Source of the DNA: Halobacteriovoraceae bacterium
Lineage (GTDB): Bacteria > Bdellovibrionota > Bacteriovoracia > Bacteriovoracales > Bacteriovoracaceae
Assembly (NCBI GenBank): GCA_002707495.1
Contig: PAMZ01000013.1
Coordinates: forward strand, 62,001 to 126,000
Direction of reading: 5' to 3'
Length of the DNA: 64,000 nt
The position numbers were made by a program, and so were the translations under genes. Position 1 is the stretch's first letter. Every line of letters starts with the position of its first letter. This document shows, piece by piece, positions 52,677-61,611 of the stretch. Below the pieces are notes generated by a model that was not told the origin of the DNA, did not search any database, and saw only the letters and a program-made list of their open reading frames with translations.

Positions 52677-53822
52677 ATGATTAAAACAAGGTCTGATAAT
52701 GCAGCGCTTGAAGTTGCTTGGTTTTCTGACTTATGCGGAGGAGATTATCGTAGATTAGGTCAAATGGACAGCGAACTTAGAAGTTCATTTGAACATTGCC
52801 GGGATATAGTTACAACAGCTGAAAAAAATGGGTTCGATAATATTCTACTTCCTTCCTCCTACCAAGTCGGTCAAAATGTATTAAGTTTCGCGAGCGCTAT
52901 GGCAACTCAAACTAGCCATATGAATTTATTAGCTGCCATACGTATGGGTGAATATCATCCTCCCATGTTAGCACGCTTTATTTCGAGTCTAGATCATATG
53001 CTAAAAGGAAGACTCTGTATCAATATTATCTCGTCTGATTTACCGGGGGAGAAACTAGAGTCTGAACTACGCTACAGAAGGTCTAAAGAAGTTATTCAAA
53101 TATTACAACAAGCTTGGACTAAGGAAGAAATAAAATTTCAGGGAGAATTTTATAAACTCAACCTTCCAACGGCTCCCATCAAGCCTTATCAACAAAACGG
53201 AGGTCCGTTATTATACTTTGGAGGGATATCTCCTGCCGCTCAGGAACTGTGCGCAGAGTTTTGTGATGTATTTCTCATGTGGCCAGAGACTATAGACCAA
53301 GTTGAGAAAACCATGCAAGAGATGAGTGATAAGGCAGATAAGTTTGGCCGTACTCTTGATTTTGGATATCGAGTGCACGTTATTGTGAGAGAGACAGAGT
53401 CTAAGGCACGAGAAGCAGCAAGAAACCTTGTCTCAAATCTTGACGGTGATAAAGCAAAAGAGCTCAAACATCGCTCGCAGGATTCAAAAAGTGCAGGAGT
53501 TTTACGTCAAGATGCCCAAAGAGAAAAAGCAGACTCAGAAGGATATATAGAAGAAAATTTATGGAGTGGGATCGGTCAAGGGAGAAGCGGATGTGGAAGT
53601 GCTATAGTAGGAGACCCAGATCAGGTTCTCGCTAAAATCAAAACTTATCAAAAACTCGGGATAAAATCTTTTATCTTTTCCGGTTATCCGCTGATTGATG
53701 AATGCGATCTATTTGCAAAGTATGTCCTGCCTGAAATTGAACAAACGAAACTTTCAATTGAGCTTGGAAGAACCCCAAAGGAGACACCCGAAACTCCTCT
53801 CACCTTTGGACCCAGGCATTAA
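52677..53822 (+). CDS. SsuD-like FMNH2-dependent monooxygenase
   Basis: A 381-residue TIM-barrel luciferase-like monooxygenase of the alkanesulfonate monooxygenase (SsuD) subgroup. These cut C-S bonds using FMNH2 and O2, releasing sulfite and an aldehyde. SsuD active-site residues are present: Arg/His in [11 protein letters not shown] and Tyr in [29 protein letters not shown] is the phosphate-binding and loop region. The equivalent of SsuD Cys54 is missing, as in many paralogues. The ATG follows AAGGG. It is the first gene of the operon with an aldo/keto reductase 10 bases on, as in SmoC/SmoB of the sulfoquinovose pathway. No flavin reductase is nearby. Confidence 0.8.
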   Translation: MIKTRSDNAALEVAWFSDLCGGDYRRLGQMDSELRSSFEHCRDIVTTAEKNGFDNILLPSSYQVGQNVLSFASAMATQTSHMNLLAAIRMGEYHPPMLARFISSLDHMLKGRLCINIISSDLPGEKLESELRYRRSKEVIQILQQAWTKEEIKFQGEFYKLNLPTAPIKPYQQNGGPLLYFGGISPAAQELCAEFCDVFLMWPETIDQVEKTMQEMSDKADKFGRTLDFGYRVHVIVRETESKAREAARNLVSNLDGDKAKELKHRSQDSKSAGVLRQDAQREKADSEGYIEENLWSGIGQGRSGCGSAIVGDPDQVLAKIKTYQKLGIKSFIFSGYPLIDECDLFAKYVLPEIEQTKLSIELGRTPKETPETPLTFGPRH

Positions 53823-53831
53823 GGAATAAAT

Positions 53832-54734
53832 ATGATGCGACAGAAAATTTCCTCAAATGGACCTACCCTTTCACGATTTGCCTTGGGTCATATGACCGTT
53901 TTTGAAGATGAAATGGGAGCCTCCGCCGATCGGATAAAAGAAAAAGTCGATACTTGCCTTGAAACTGGTATCACAACGATGGACCATGCAGATATTTATG
54001 GGAACTACCTGGCTGAAGAAGCCTTTGGAAAATTTCTTAAAGCAAATCCTTCATACCGAGATCAAATAGAAATTGTCACGAAATGCGGAATTTGTCTTTT
54101 AAGTGACGAGAGACCCTCTCACACCATAAAACATTATCGCTACGACAAAACCCATATTAAAGCTTCGGTTGAAAAATCATTAACAAATCTTGCTACTGAA
54201 AATATAGACCTTCTTCTTTTCCATAGGCCAAGCCCTATGCTTGATCCCTTAATCCTTTCTCAAGCCTGTGAAGAATTGAAAGCTGAAGGGAAGGTGAATT
54301 TTTTTGGAGTTTCAAACTTCACATCGAGCCAGTTTAATATGCTTTCAAAATTTGTCGATTTGCATACTAACCAAATTCAAGCTTCCCCATTATATTTAGA
54401 TCACTTTTTAAATGGAGAATTCGATCTAGCCTTAGAAAATCAATTCTCACCCATGCTTTGGTCCCCTCTTGCAAGAGGAAGGTTTTTTAAGCCTCAAACA
54501 GAACAAGAAAGCAGATTAGTTGGTTGCCTTACTGATCTTTCTAAAAAGTATGATTGCCCTTTAGATGTCTTGATTTATAGCTGGCTTCTTAGCCATCCTT
54601 CAAAACCTCATATTATTTTAGGTACCAATAAAATCGAGAGGATAAAAAGCTCTTCTTTGGCCCTAAAAATAAGCTGGGATATTCAAGATTGGTTTGCAGT
54701 CTGGACTGCTTCTATTGGACAGGAGGTTCCTTAA
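53832..54734 (+). CDS. Aldo/keto reductase (YdhF-like)
   Basis: A 300-residue NADPH-dependent aldo/keto reductase. The catalytic set is complete: Asp and Tyr in MDHADIYGNYLAEEA, Lys in IVTKCGICLL and His in LLLFHRPSPM. The C-terminal cofactor part includes HIILGTNKIERI. It starts 10 bases after the monooxygenase stop with AGGAA before ATG. In sulfo-SMO clusters a reductase of this superfamily turns the aldehyde 6-oxo-glucose into glucose after desulfonation, so it fits the same role. Other carbonyl substrates are possible. Its last base overlaps the symporter ATG (TAATG). Confidence 0.85.
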   Translation: MMRQKISSNGPTLSRFALGHMTVFEDEMGASADRIKEKVDTCLETGITTMDHADIYGNYLAEEAFGKFLKANPSYRDQIEIVTKCGICLLSDERPSHTIKHYRYDKTHIKASVEKSLTNLATENIDLLLFHRPSPMLDPLILSQACEELKAEGKVNFFGVSNFTSSQFNMLSKFVDLHTNQIQASPLYLDHFLNGEFDLALENQFSPMLWSPLARGRFFKPQTEQESRLVGCLTDLSKKYDCPLDVLIYSWLLSHPSKPHIILGTNKIERIKSSSLALKISWDIQDWFAVWTASIGQEVP

Positions 54735-56515
54735 TGTTATCTGGTTTAGATTTTTTTATCTTTTTTTTCTCAATGGCTGCAGTAATGCTCATCGGTCTTC
54801 TTGCAGGGAAGGGCAAAGAGACAAGCTCTGAAGATTATTTTTTAGCTGGACGCTCTATTCCTTGGTGGGGAGTCGCTGGGTCAATTTTTGGAACAAATAT
54901 CTCTGCCAATCATTTAGTGGGAATGATGGGTATTGGATTCTCGGTCGGATTTGCCCAAACTCATTTTGAAATCGGAGCTGTTATAGCTCTTCTTCTTTTA
55001 GGCTACGTCTTTCTTCCCATATTTCTCGAGTTAAAGATTTTTACGCTCTCAGGCTATTTAGAAAAGAGGTTTGGAGATACTGCCGGATTGATATATGCCT
55101 TATTGTCTTTCGTTCTCATCTTAGTACAGATGACTGCAGCCTATTATATAGGCTCAAGAACCTTGAATACTCTTTTAAGTTCTGATCTAGGCTATATTGG
55201 TGGTATTCTACTTTTGATTGGTATTTCTTGTACCTATACTATTTTTGGTGGACTAAAAGCTGTCGTTTGGACAGACGTTTTTCAATCTTCAGTTCTTTTA
55301 ATTGCCGGTATTTTAGTTGCTATCTTAACCTTTAACCATCCCGAAGTTGGTGGATGGACAGGATTCATGGCAAGAGATGCTGCCCAAGCTGTACCAAAAA
55401 TGAATCTCTATCTCGCTTCAGATCATCCGCAACTTCCCTGGACGGGAGTCTTCACTGGTCTTTTTATTATGCATATTTTTTATTGGGGTAATAATCAATA
55501 CCTCGTTCAGAGAGCTTTAGCTGCAAAAAGCCTCACTCATGCCCGCTATGGTATGTTTGCAGGAGGTCTTTTAAAGCTACTCGTTCCCTTTTTCTCAATT
55601 GCAGGCGGTATTGCAGCTGCCCAGTTATTTAGTGCTATAGGTAAGCCTGATATTGCTCCGGATGATGCATTTCCCGAGCTCGTTAAATTGGTAGTGCCAT
55701 TCGGCTATGGAATCATAGGTATTATTGCTGCCGGTCTTTTAGGGGCCATCATTTCATCCATTGACTCAATGATGAACTCAGCTGCAACTATTGCCACCAT
55801 TGATATCTACAAAAAATATATTGATCCAGAAGTTTCAGAGAAAAAAATGGTTTGGATTGGAAGGGTTTGTATTATTACAATAGTGATAATCTCTGCGACT
55901 TTAGCAGTGTTAACCTATGATCCCACGGGAAAAACAAATTTCTTTTTAGTTGTATCAAGCCAAAGTTCTTATTTTACTCCAGGTATCGTCGCCGCTTTTC
56001 TTCTAGGCATCTTTAATAAGAGTATCACTCATCGAGGTGCTGTTATAGCAATTCTCATTTGTCCTATCTTTTCTTATCTTTTTGAATACCTCTACGATAC
56101 AAACTTAGGCCAACTCTCTATTTTTAGTGAGTTATTTGGTGAAAAGATCAATTTCATGCATAGAGCTTTTGTGGCCTTTATCGTTTCTTTTACTTCTGCT
56201 TTCCTTGCTTCAGGAAAAGATAAAAATAACTCTCAATATACCTGGCACAATATGGTGGCCAATCCTGAGAGTTTAAATCTCGCCTTCAAGAAATTATGGG
56301 GAATAATAATCGGACTATGTGTTCTTGCCCTAGGCGCTTATTTTAATCTTCTTCCTCGCTGGGTACTAGGCGGTATTGCAACGATAGGGATTTTTTATGC
56401 ATTCGCTTCTCATATCAAGCAATACCCAAGAGAAGGTTTAACCTTTATCGGTGATGATCGTTTCTATGCTGGTCTTTTGGCCGGACTTTCGGTCCTCATC
56501 CTCTTTTTGTTTTAA
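54734..56515 (+). CDS. Sodium/solute symporter (SSS family)
   Basis: A 593-residue transporter with about 14 membrane helices. It starts at ATG 54734, overlapping the reductase stop, with AGGAGG upstream; an earlier in-frame ATG is not used. Family signatures include SSEDYFLAGRSIPWWGVAGS, FGTNISANHLVGMMG and the sodium-site region near GLLGAIISSIDSMMNSAATI. SSS members import sugars, amino acids or carboxylates with sodium. Position between an SsuD/AKR pair and a glycosidase suggests a sugar or sugar derivative. It has a longer C-terminal tail than typical, with two extra helices. Confidence 0.9.
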   Translation: MLSGLDFFIFFFSMAAVMLIGLLAGKGKETSSEDYFLAGRSIPWWGVAGSIFGTNISANHLVGMMGIGFSVGFAQTHFEIGAVIALLLLGYVFLPIFLELKIFTLSGYLEKRFGDTAGLIYALLSFVLILVQMTAAYYIGSRTLNTLLSSDLGYIGGILLLIGISCTYTIFGGLKAVVWTDVFQSSVLLIAGILVAILTFNHPEVGGWTGFMARDAAQAVPKMNLYLASDHPQLPWTGVFTGLFIMHIFYWGNNQYLVQRALAAKSLTHARYGMFAGGLLKLLVPFFSIAGGIAAAQLFSAIGKPDIAPDDAFPELVKLVVPFGYGIIGIIAAGLLGAIISSIDSMMNSAATIATIDIYKKYIDPEVSEKKMVWIGRVCIITIVIISATLAVLTYDPTGKTNFFLVVSSQSSYFTPGIVAAFLLGIFNKSITHRGAVIAILICPIFSYLFEYLYDTNLGQLSIFSELFGEKINFMHRAFVAFIVSFTSAFLASGKDKNNSQYTWHNMVANPESLNLAFKKLWGIIIGLCVLALGAYFNLLPRWVLGGIATIGIFYAFASHIKQYPREGLTFIGDDRFYAGLLAGLSVLILFLF

Positions 56516-56516
56516 T

Positions 56517-57836
56517 ATGTGGTGGGATCAAGCAACACTCTATCAAGTTTATATCCGAAGTTTCCATGATTCTAATGGAGATGGTATTGGCGATTTAAAT
56601 GGAATCAAAGAAAAGCTCCCCTACATTAAAGACTTAGGAGTCGATGGTATTTGGATAACTCCTTTTTTTTCATCTCCCGGGAAGGATTTTGGTTACGATA
56701 TCTCCGATTATAGAGCAGTAGATCCCATTTTTGGTGATTTGAAAGATTTTAAAGATCTCGTTTCTGCCACTCATCAATTTGGTTTAAAGTTAATTATTGA
56801 CCAAGCCTTTAGCCATACTAGTGACCAACATGAGTGGTTTCAAAAAAGCAGAAGACGTGAGCCAGGATATGAAGATTATTATATCTGGTGTGATGAAGTC
56901 CCCAATAATTGGCAAAGTATTTTTGGAGGTAATGCTTGGGAGTTCGATGAACTCAGAGGGCAATACTATATGCATAACTTTCTCAAAGAACAGCCCGACT
57001 TAAATTTTCACAATATTAAAGTCCAAACAGAAATTCTAGATATTATGAAATACTGGCTCGATCTTGGGGTTGATGGCTTCAGACTTGATGTTTGCAATTT
57101 CTATTTCCATTCGCAAGGATTGGAAGACAACCCACCTAGGCCTAAGAATTCTAAACCAACGGGAGGGAGCATCCTGGATAGTCCTTACCAACATCAATTG
57201 CATATTTTCGATAAAGACAGGCCTGAAAATTTAGAATTTTTAAAAAGAATGCGAAACCTAGCAGATCAATACCAAGATATTTTTCTTATGGCCGAGATTG
57301 CCTCAGACAATCAGCCAGAAGTAGTAAAGCAATATACAAGCCCCGGGCACCTTCATTCAGCTTATAGTTTTGAACTTTTGGTTGATAACTATTATCCAGG
57401 AATGATTGATGAAAAAGTCTCCGAGATTTTTTCTGATAATGAGCACCGAATTCCAAGTTGGTCACTCTCAAATCATGACGTGGTCCGAACAGCAACTCGC
57501 TTTGCTAATAATGATTTGGAACTCGCTAGAAAATTTATGCAAAAACTTTTAAGCCTTAAGGGAGTAGTCATTCTTTACCAAGGTGAAGAACTTGGATTTA
57601 CTGAAAGTGATCTTGCCTATGAGGATTTAGTTGATCCGTATGGTCTTGCATTTTACCCTAAGTTTAAAGGCAGAGATGGCTGTAGAACTCCCATAGCTTG
57701 GAATGATAAAGATAAAGCCATGTGGCTTCCCATAGACTCGAACCATATAAAAAATAATGTTGAAAAACAAACCAAAGATCCTCATAGCTTTCTAAACTTC
57801 ACAAAAGATCTTATCAGACAGCGAAAAATTCGCTAG
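56517..57836 (+). CDS. GH13 alpha-glycosidase lacking C-terminal domain
   Basis: A 439-residue cytoplasmic glycosidase of the GH13 oligo-1,6-glucosidase/alpha-glucosidase subfamily. It opens with WWDQATLYQVYIRSF and NGDGIGDLNGI. Catalytic residues: nucleophile Asp191 in GVDGFRLD, acid Glu260 in FLMAEIAS, stabiliser Asp321 in SLSNHDVVR. It ends just after helix 8 (FTKDLIRQRKIR), so the beta-sandwich domain C of about 90 residues found in relatives is missing, although no frameshift is visible: MAPEG follows nine bases later. It starts one base after the symporter stop. It probably releases the sugar for the monooxygenase, or hydrolyses imported oligosaccharides. Confidence 0.85.
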   Translation: MWWDQATLYQVYIRSFHDSNGDGIGDLNGIKEKLPYIKDLGVDGIWITPFFSSPGKDFGYDISDYRAVDPIFGDLKDFKDLVSATHQFGLKLIIDQAFSHTSDQHEWFQKSRRREPGYEDYYIWCDEVPNNWQSIFGGNAWEFDELRGQYYMHNFLKEQPDLNFHNIKVQTEILDIMKYWLDLGVDGFRLDVCNFYFHSQGLEDNPPRPKNSKPTGGSILDSPYQHQLHIFDKDRPENLEFLKRMRNLADQYQDIFLMAEIASDNQPEVVKQYTSPGHLHSAYSFELLVDNYYPGMIDEKVSEIFSDNEHRIPSWSLSNHDVVRTATRFANNDLELARKFMQKLLSLKGVVILYQGEELGFTESDLAYEDLVDPYGLAFYPKFKGRDGCRTPIAWNDKDKAMWLPIDSNHIKNNVEKQTKDPHSFLNFTKDLIRQRKIR

Positions 57837-57845
57837 CATGACTCT

Positions 57846-58232
57846 ATGACAATTGCATTTTATTGCGTTCTATTTGCAAGCTTTATGCCCCTTTTATGGG
57901 TGGTATTTGCAAAGTATTATGCGGGCTTTAAATTGAGAGACAATGCGAACCCAAGAGAACTCTTGGGAAATGCAACTGGTGTGGCACAAAGAGCGAATTG
58001 GGCCCAAGCTAATTCTTGGGAGGCCTTAACACCTTTTGCTGCTGCAGTCATTATCGCTTCTATCGTTGGTGTTGATCAATTAAAACTAGATATTGCATCT
58101 GGACTTTTTATTTTTACCCGTCTTCTCCACGGCATCTTTTATCTTTCCAATCATCATCAATTGAGATCTCTTGTTTGGTTTCTAGGAATCACTTGTGTTC
58201 TCTATATCTATTTTCAAGCAGCACTTTTATGA
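57846..58232 (+). CDS. MAPEG-family membrane protein
   Basis: A 128-residue protein of the MAPEG superfamily (membrane-associated eicosanoid/glutathione metabolism). Four hydrophobic helices, with the family pattern RDNANPRELLG, AQRANWAQANSWEALTPFAAAV and a RxxHGIFY-like turn. Many bacterial members have no known activity; some are glutathione transferases or peroxidases. It lies nine bases after the glycosidase and overlaps DUF924 by four bases (ATGA). Its role in this operon is not evident. Confidence 0.8.
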   Translation: MTIAFYCVLFASFMPLLWVVFAKYYAGFKLRDNANPRELLGNATGVAQRANWAQANSWEALTPFAAAVIIASIVGVDQLKLDIASGLFIFTRLLHGIFYLSNHHQLRSLVWFLGITCVLYIYFQAALL

Positions 58233-58771
58233 TTAGCGAAAATGATGTTCTTAAATTTTGGTTTGAAGAATTAAAGCCTCAGGATTGGTATAGAAAAGAT
58301 TCAAATCTTGATAAAAAAATTCGCCAAAAATTTGAACCAACATATTGGCAGGCTACCAGAGGAGAACTCTACCCTTGGAGGCTAACTTTAAGGGGGCGAC
58401 TTGCCGAGATTCTCGTTCTTGACCAATTTTCGCGAAATATGTTTCGCAATGACTCTCAAGCCTTTAGATTCGATTCCTTAGCAGTCATTCTATCTCAGGA
58501 AGCGAGCCAAGATAAAAATTTCTCAAGCCTATCATCGGCTGAGCAAAGTTTTATTCTCATGCCACTTATGCACAGTGAGTCGTCTTTTATTCACGAACTT
58601 GCAATCAAAGAATTTTCACGTCCAGGCTTAGAGAATAATCTTGAATTTGAATATAAACACAAAGCTATTATAGATCGTTTTGATCGCTACCCTCACCGAA
58701 ATAAAATCCTTGGAAGAGATTCTACACCAGAAGAAATTGAGTTTTTAAAAGAACCTAACTCCTCGTTCTAA
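58229..58771 (+). CDS. DUF924 family protein
   Basis: A 180-residue cytoplasmic protein of the DUF924 (TPR-like) family. It begins with VLKFWFEELKPQDWYRKD and contains the signature LAEILVLDQFSRNMFR, LMPLMHSES and FDRYPHRNKILGR. Function unknown; structures show an all-helical fold. The ATG overlaps the MAPEG stop (ATGA), so it is translationally coupled. It is the last gene of the operon, with no terminator visible before the convergent DUF302 gene five bases on. Confidence 0.85.
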   Translation: MISENDVLKFWFEELKPQDWYRKDSNLDKKIRQKFEPTYWQATRGELYPWRLTLRGRLAEILVLDQFSRNMFRNDSQAFRFDSLAVILSQEASQDKNFSSLSSAEQSFILMPLMHSESSFIHELAIKEFSRPGLENNLEFEYKHKAIIDRFDRYPHRNKILGRDSTPEEIEFLKEPNSSF

Positions 58772-58776
58772 AAAAA

Positions 58777-59211
58777 CTATTCCAACATCATCCTAATAGC
58801 ACCAAGAGCGGCTGACATTTTCGTAAAGCTTAAGTGATCTGCCTTGATTTCGTGTTTAATCGACAGCGCAGTGGGGTCATTATAAGAAACATAAATTGCC
58901 CCTTTGTCTTCATAAACAAGAATTTTTACTGGAAGATCGAGTGCTATTTCTCTATTTTGCTGCATTAATGGTGTTCCCACTTGTGGGTTTCCAAAAATAA
59001 AAAGAGTTGTAGGTGGAAGAGTTAACTTAGCCTCTTTTGCATTCTTTGCATGATCGACGATACTAAAAAGAGTCAAACCTTTTTTCTTGATAAAGTTTTC
59101 AATAGCTGAAACTGTCTCAACAAAACTTTTAGAGCTTTTGTAAGTTGTCACTCCCACGGAAGCAAATGTCTGACCCGTAAATAATATGAGAAAAAGAATT
59201 ATACTTTTCAT
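58777..59211 (-). CDS. Exported DUF302 protein
   Basis: A 144-residue exported protein. I start it at ATG 59211, six bases after AGGA, giving the signal MKSIILFLILFTGQTFAS; the frame stays open upstream into gdhA but without a reason to start there. The mature part is a DUF302 domain (KSFVETVSAIENFIKKKGLTLF, then LFIFGNPQVGTPLMQ and LPVKILVYEDKG). DUF302 proteins are small alpha/beta folds of unknown role, sometimes linked to redox stress. It lies 10 bases after gdhA on the same strand, so probably in one transcript. Confidence 0.8.
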   Translation of the reverse strand: MKSIILFLILFTGQTFASVGVTTYKSSKSFVETVSAIENFIKKKGLTLFSIVDHAKNAKEAKLTLPPTTLFIFGNPQVGTPLMQQNREIALDLPVKILVYEDKGAIYVSYNDPTALSIKHEIKADHLSFTKMSAALGAIRMMLE

Positions 59212-59221
59212 TATCTGTCCT

Positions 59222-60586
59222 TTAATTAATTCCATACGCAAGCATAGCGTCGGCGACTTTAATAAACCCTCCGATATTAGCGCCTGTCTGATAGCAAACT
59301 CGTCCATCGCGCTCACCATATTTCACGCATTTATCATGAATTTCTTTCATAATCTCTTGCAGCTTTTCATCCACTCGCTCACGCTTCCAACTAAGTCCCA
59401 TATGGTTCTGTGTCATCTCAATTCCAGAAATGGCCACCCCTCCTGCATTGGCAGCTTTCGCTGGACCAAAATAAAGTTTGTGTTCATTGATAAGATCCAC
59501 AGCCTCATTCGTGCAAGGCATATTAGCCCCTTCAAAAACACCTTTAATTCCATTTTTAATAAGCTCTTTAGCGTCTTCCTCCTGAACTTCATTTTGAGTC
59601 GCACAAGGAAAGGCATAGTCTGCATCCATTCCCCAGGGTGTTTTATCAGCATGATAATTGACTCCATCCATCTTCAACTCTGAAAGATTTCCTCTATTGT
59701 CCTTGAGTTTTTTAACTTCAGCCAAGATCTCTCTGGTCACACCGTTTTTAATTGAAATCATCCCTTTACTATCACTCATTGAAATAACTTTAGCGCCTTT
59801 TTCAATCAATTTTTCCACAGCGTATTGGGCCACATTTCCAGAGCCAGAAAGAATACATCTTTTATTCTCAAGACTCTCTCCATGGTGTTTTAAAATAAGA
59901 TCGGTGAAATAAATCAATCCATACCCAGTCGCTTCAGTTCGAATCAAGCTTCCACCGAATTCAATTCCCTTACCCGTCAAAACTCCTGTAAAACGATTAG
60001 ATAATTTTTTATATTGTCCAAACATATAAGAAATCTCTCTTGCACCAACACCAATATCTCCAGCGGGGACATCAATATCCTCTCCAATATGATGGCTAAG
60101 CTCCGTCATAAAGGCTTGGCAAAATCTCATAATCTCTCGATCCGATTTACCTTTGGGATCAAAGTCAGATCCCCCTTTACCTCCACCAATAGGAAGTGTG
60201 GTAAGACTATTTTTAAAAATTTGCTCAAAGCCTAAAAATTTTAAGATACTTTGATTCACACTGGGGTGAAACCGAAGTCCTCCTTTGTAGGGGCCAATAG
60301 AGTTATTAAATTGAACTCGATAACCTCTATTCACTCTCACATCTCCATTGTCGTCTTCCCAAGTCACTCGAAAACTAACCACTCGATCGGGCTCAGTAAT
60401 ACGCTCTAAAATTTTCGCTTCGAGATATTTTGGATGTTCAAAAATAAAAGGGAGAACTGATTTTGCCATCTCTGATACAGCTTGGTGAAACTCTTTCTCA
60501 GCGGGATTTTTTTGGATCAATTCACGCATAAAACAGTCATGATAATCAGTTGGATTGTCTGCGACACAGAAAAAATCGAAACTCAT
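59222..60586 (-). CDS. gdhA: NADP-type glutamate dehydrogenase
   Basis: A 454-residue hexameric GdhA, making glutamate from 2-oxoglutarate and ammonia. The substrate site is PYKGGLRFHPSVN and the catalytic Lys region LPIGGGKGGSDFDPKG, followed by DVPAGDIGVGAREI and the cofactor loop LSGSGNVAQYA. The Ser/Lys pattern and the length (about 450) fit the biosynthetic NADP(H) form. AGGAGGG precedes the ATG. It might link nitrogen assimilation to the nearby arginase and proline genes, but is not in their operon. Confidence 0.93.
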   Translation of the reverse strand: MSFDFFCVADNPTDYHDCFMRELIQKNPAEKEFHQAVSEMAKSVLPFIFEHPKYLEAKILERITEPDRVVSFRVTWEDDNGDVRVNRGYRVQFNNSIGPYKGGLRFHPSVNQSILKFLGFEQIFKNSLTTLPIGGGKGGSDFDPKGKSDREIMRFCQAFMTELSHHIGEDIDVPAGDIGVGAREISYMFGQYKKLSNRFTGVLTGKGIEFGGSLIRTEATGYGLIYFTDLILKHHGESLENKRCILSGSGNVAQYAVEKLIEKGAKVISMSDSKGMISIKNGVTREILAEVKKLKDNRGNLSELKMDGVNYHADKTPWGMDADYAFPCATQNEVQEEDAKELIKNGIKGVFEGANMPCTNEAVDLINEHKLYFGPAKAANAGGVAISGIEMTQNHMGLSWKRERVDEKLQEIMKEIHDKCVKYGERDGRVCYQTGANIGGFIKVADAMLAYGIN

Positions 60587-60660
60587 AAAAACCCTCCTGT
60601 GTTTACAGTCTCGGAATTAGCTGAGAAAGTAAAGTTGACTAAGATATATCAAGGGCAGCA

Positions 60661-61611
60661 GTGCAAAAGATGACACATTTCTGGGTAGGTTTGGCCATTA
60701 TTCTTCCTCTTGTCGGGCTTAAAGTTCAGTTTACATTAGTTCTAGGAATATGCATTGCGATATTAATAACCCTGAAACCTCTAAATCAGGCCCTTCCCAA
60801 TATTAGCTCTCGCGAAAAAAAGGCTTCAAAAAACTTTCTACAATTCGGAGTGGCCATTTTAGGTTTAACCTTACCTCTCAACAAATTATTAGACCTAGGT
60901 GTCCATGGTATGCTTCTCACTTTTTCGAGTATCACTTTAATCATGCTTTTTGGGACTGTTCTTGCGAAGATATTTAAAATTGATAAAAGTCTAGCTCAAC
61001 TCATCAATTTTGGAACTGCCATTTGTGGCGGTTCAGCCATAGCAGCATTAAGTAGTATAACTAAGCCCAAAGAAAAATATATCGCACTCTCACTGATTAT
61101 TGTGTTTGTCCTTAATGCTATTGCCTTATTCATCTTCCCTACTATTGGTAAATTTTTTCAGCTCTCTGATACACAGTTTGGAATTTGGGCCGCCCTCAGT
61201 ATCCATGATACTTCTTCAGTTGTAGCTGCCGCATCCCTTTGGTCAGAGCCAGCCTTAACCACCGCTACAACGTTTAAGCTGGTTCGAGCTATGTGGATTG
61301 TCCCTTTTAGTTTTTTCTTCTTGCGACTTTTAGGTGAGAAAAAATCGAATGATAAAGCGAGTATTCCTAAATTTATTCTATTTTTCATCGCATTCTCAAT
61401 TCTGGGTAGTTTAGCACCTAGCTTGTCTCAGTTTTCTGGGCATATTAAACAACTAGCAAATTTCTGCATTGCAGCCTCTCTCTTTCTAATTGGGTTGAGT
61501 CTTAAATTAAAAGATTTCAAAGAAGTGAATATCAATACCTTATCCCACGCAATTTTTTTATGGGTACTAGTTTCAATAATTAGTTTCAGTTATGTATATT
61601 ACTACGTATGA
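60661..61611 (+). CDS. YeiH/UPF0324-family anion exporter (putative sulfate/sulfite)
   Basis: A 316-residue membrane protein of the Cons_hypoth698/YeiH family, with about 10 helices. Signatures include NFGTAICGGSAIAALSS, ALSIHDTSSVVAAASLW and KLVRAMWIVPFSF. Members have been proposed to export sulfate or sulfite in bacteria that degrade organosulfonates. The start is GTG 60661 (AAGG 6 bases before); an ATG three codons later is possible. It overlaps the next gene (ATGA). The SsuD-like monooxygenase upstream would release sulfite, so export of that ion is a plausible role. Confidence 0.8.
   Translation: MQKMTHFWVGLAIILPLVGLKVQFTLVLGICIAILITLKPLNQALPNISSREKKASKNFLQFGVAILGLTLPLNKLLDLGVHGMLLTFSSITLIMLFGTVLAKIFKIDKSLAQLINFGTAICGGSAIAALSSITKPKEKYIALSLIIVFVLNAIALFIFPTIGKFFQLSDTQFGIWAALSIHDTSSVVAAASLWSEPALTTATTFKLVRAMWIVPFSFFFLRLLGEKKSNDKASIPKFILFFIAFSILGSLAPSLSQFSGHIKQLANFCIAASLFLIGLSLKLKDFKEVNINTLSHAIFLWVLVSIISFSYVYYYV

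Noticed and set aside
59186-59683. 165-codon open frame on the plus strand opposite gdhA
   Set aside because: Lies antisense to a strongly conserved glutamate dehydrogenase, has no ribosome site and its translation shows no domain; taken as a shadow.
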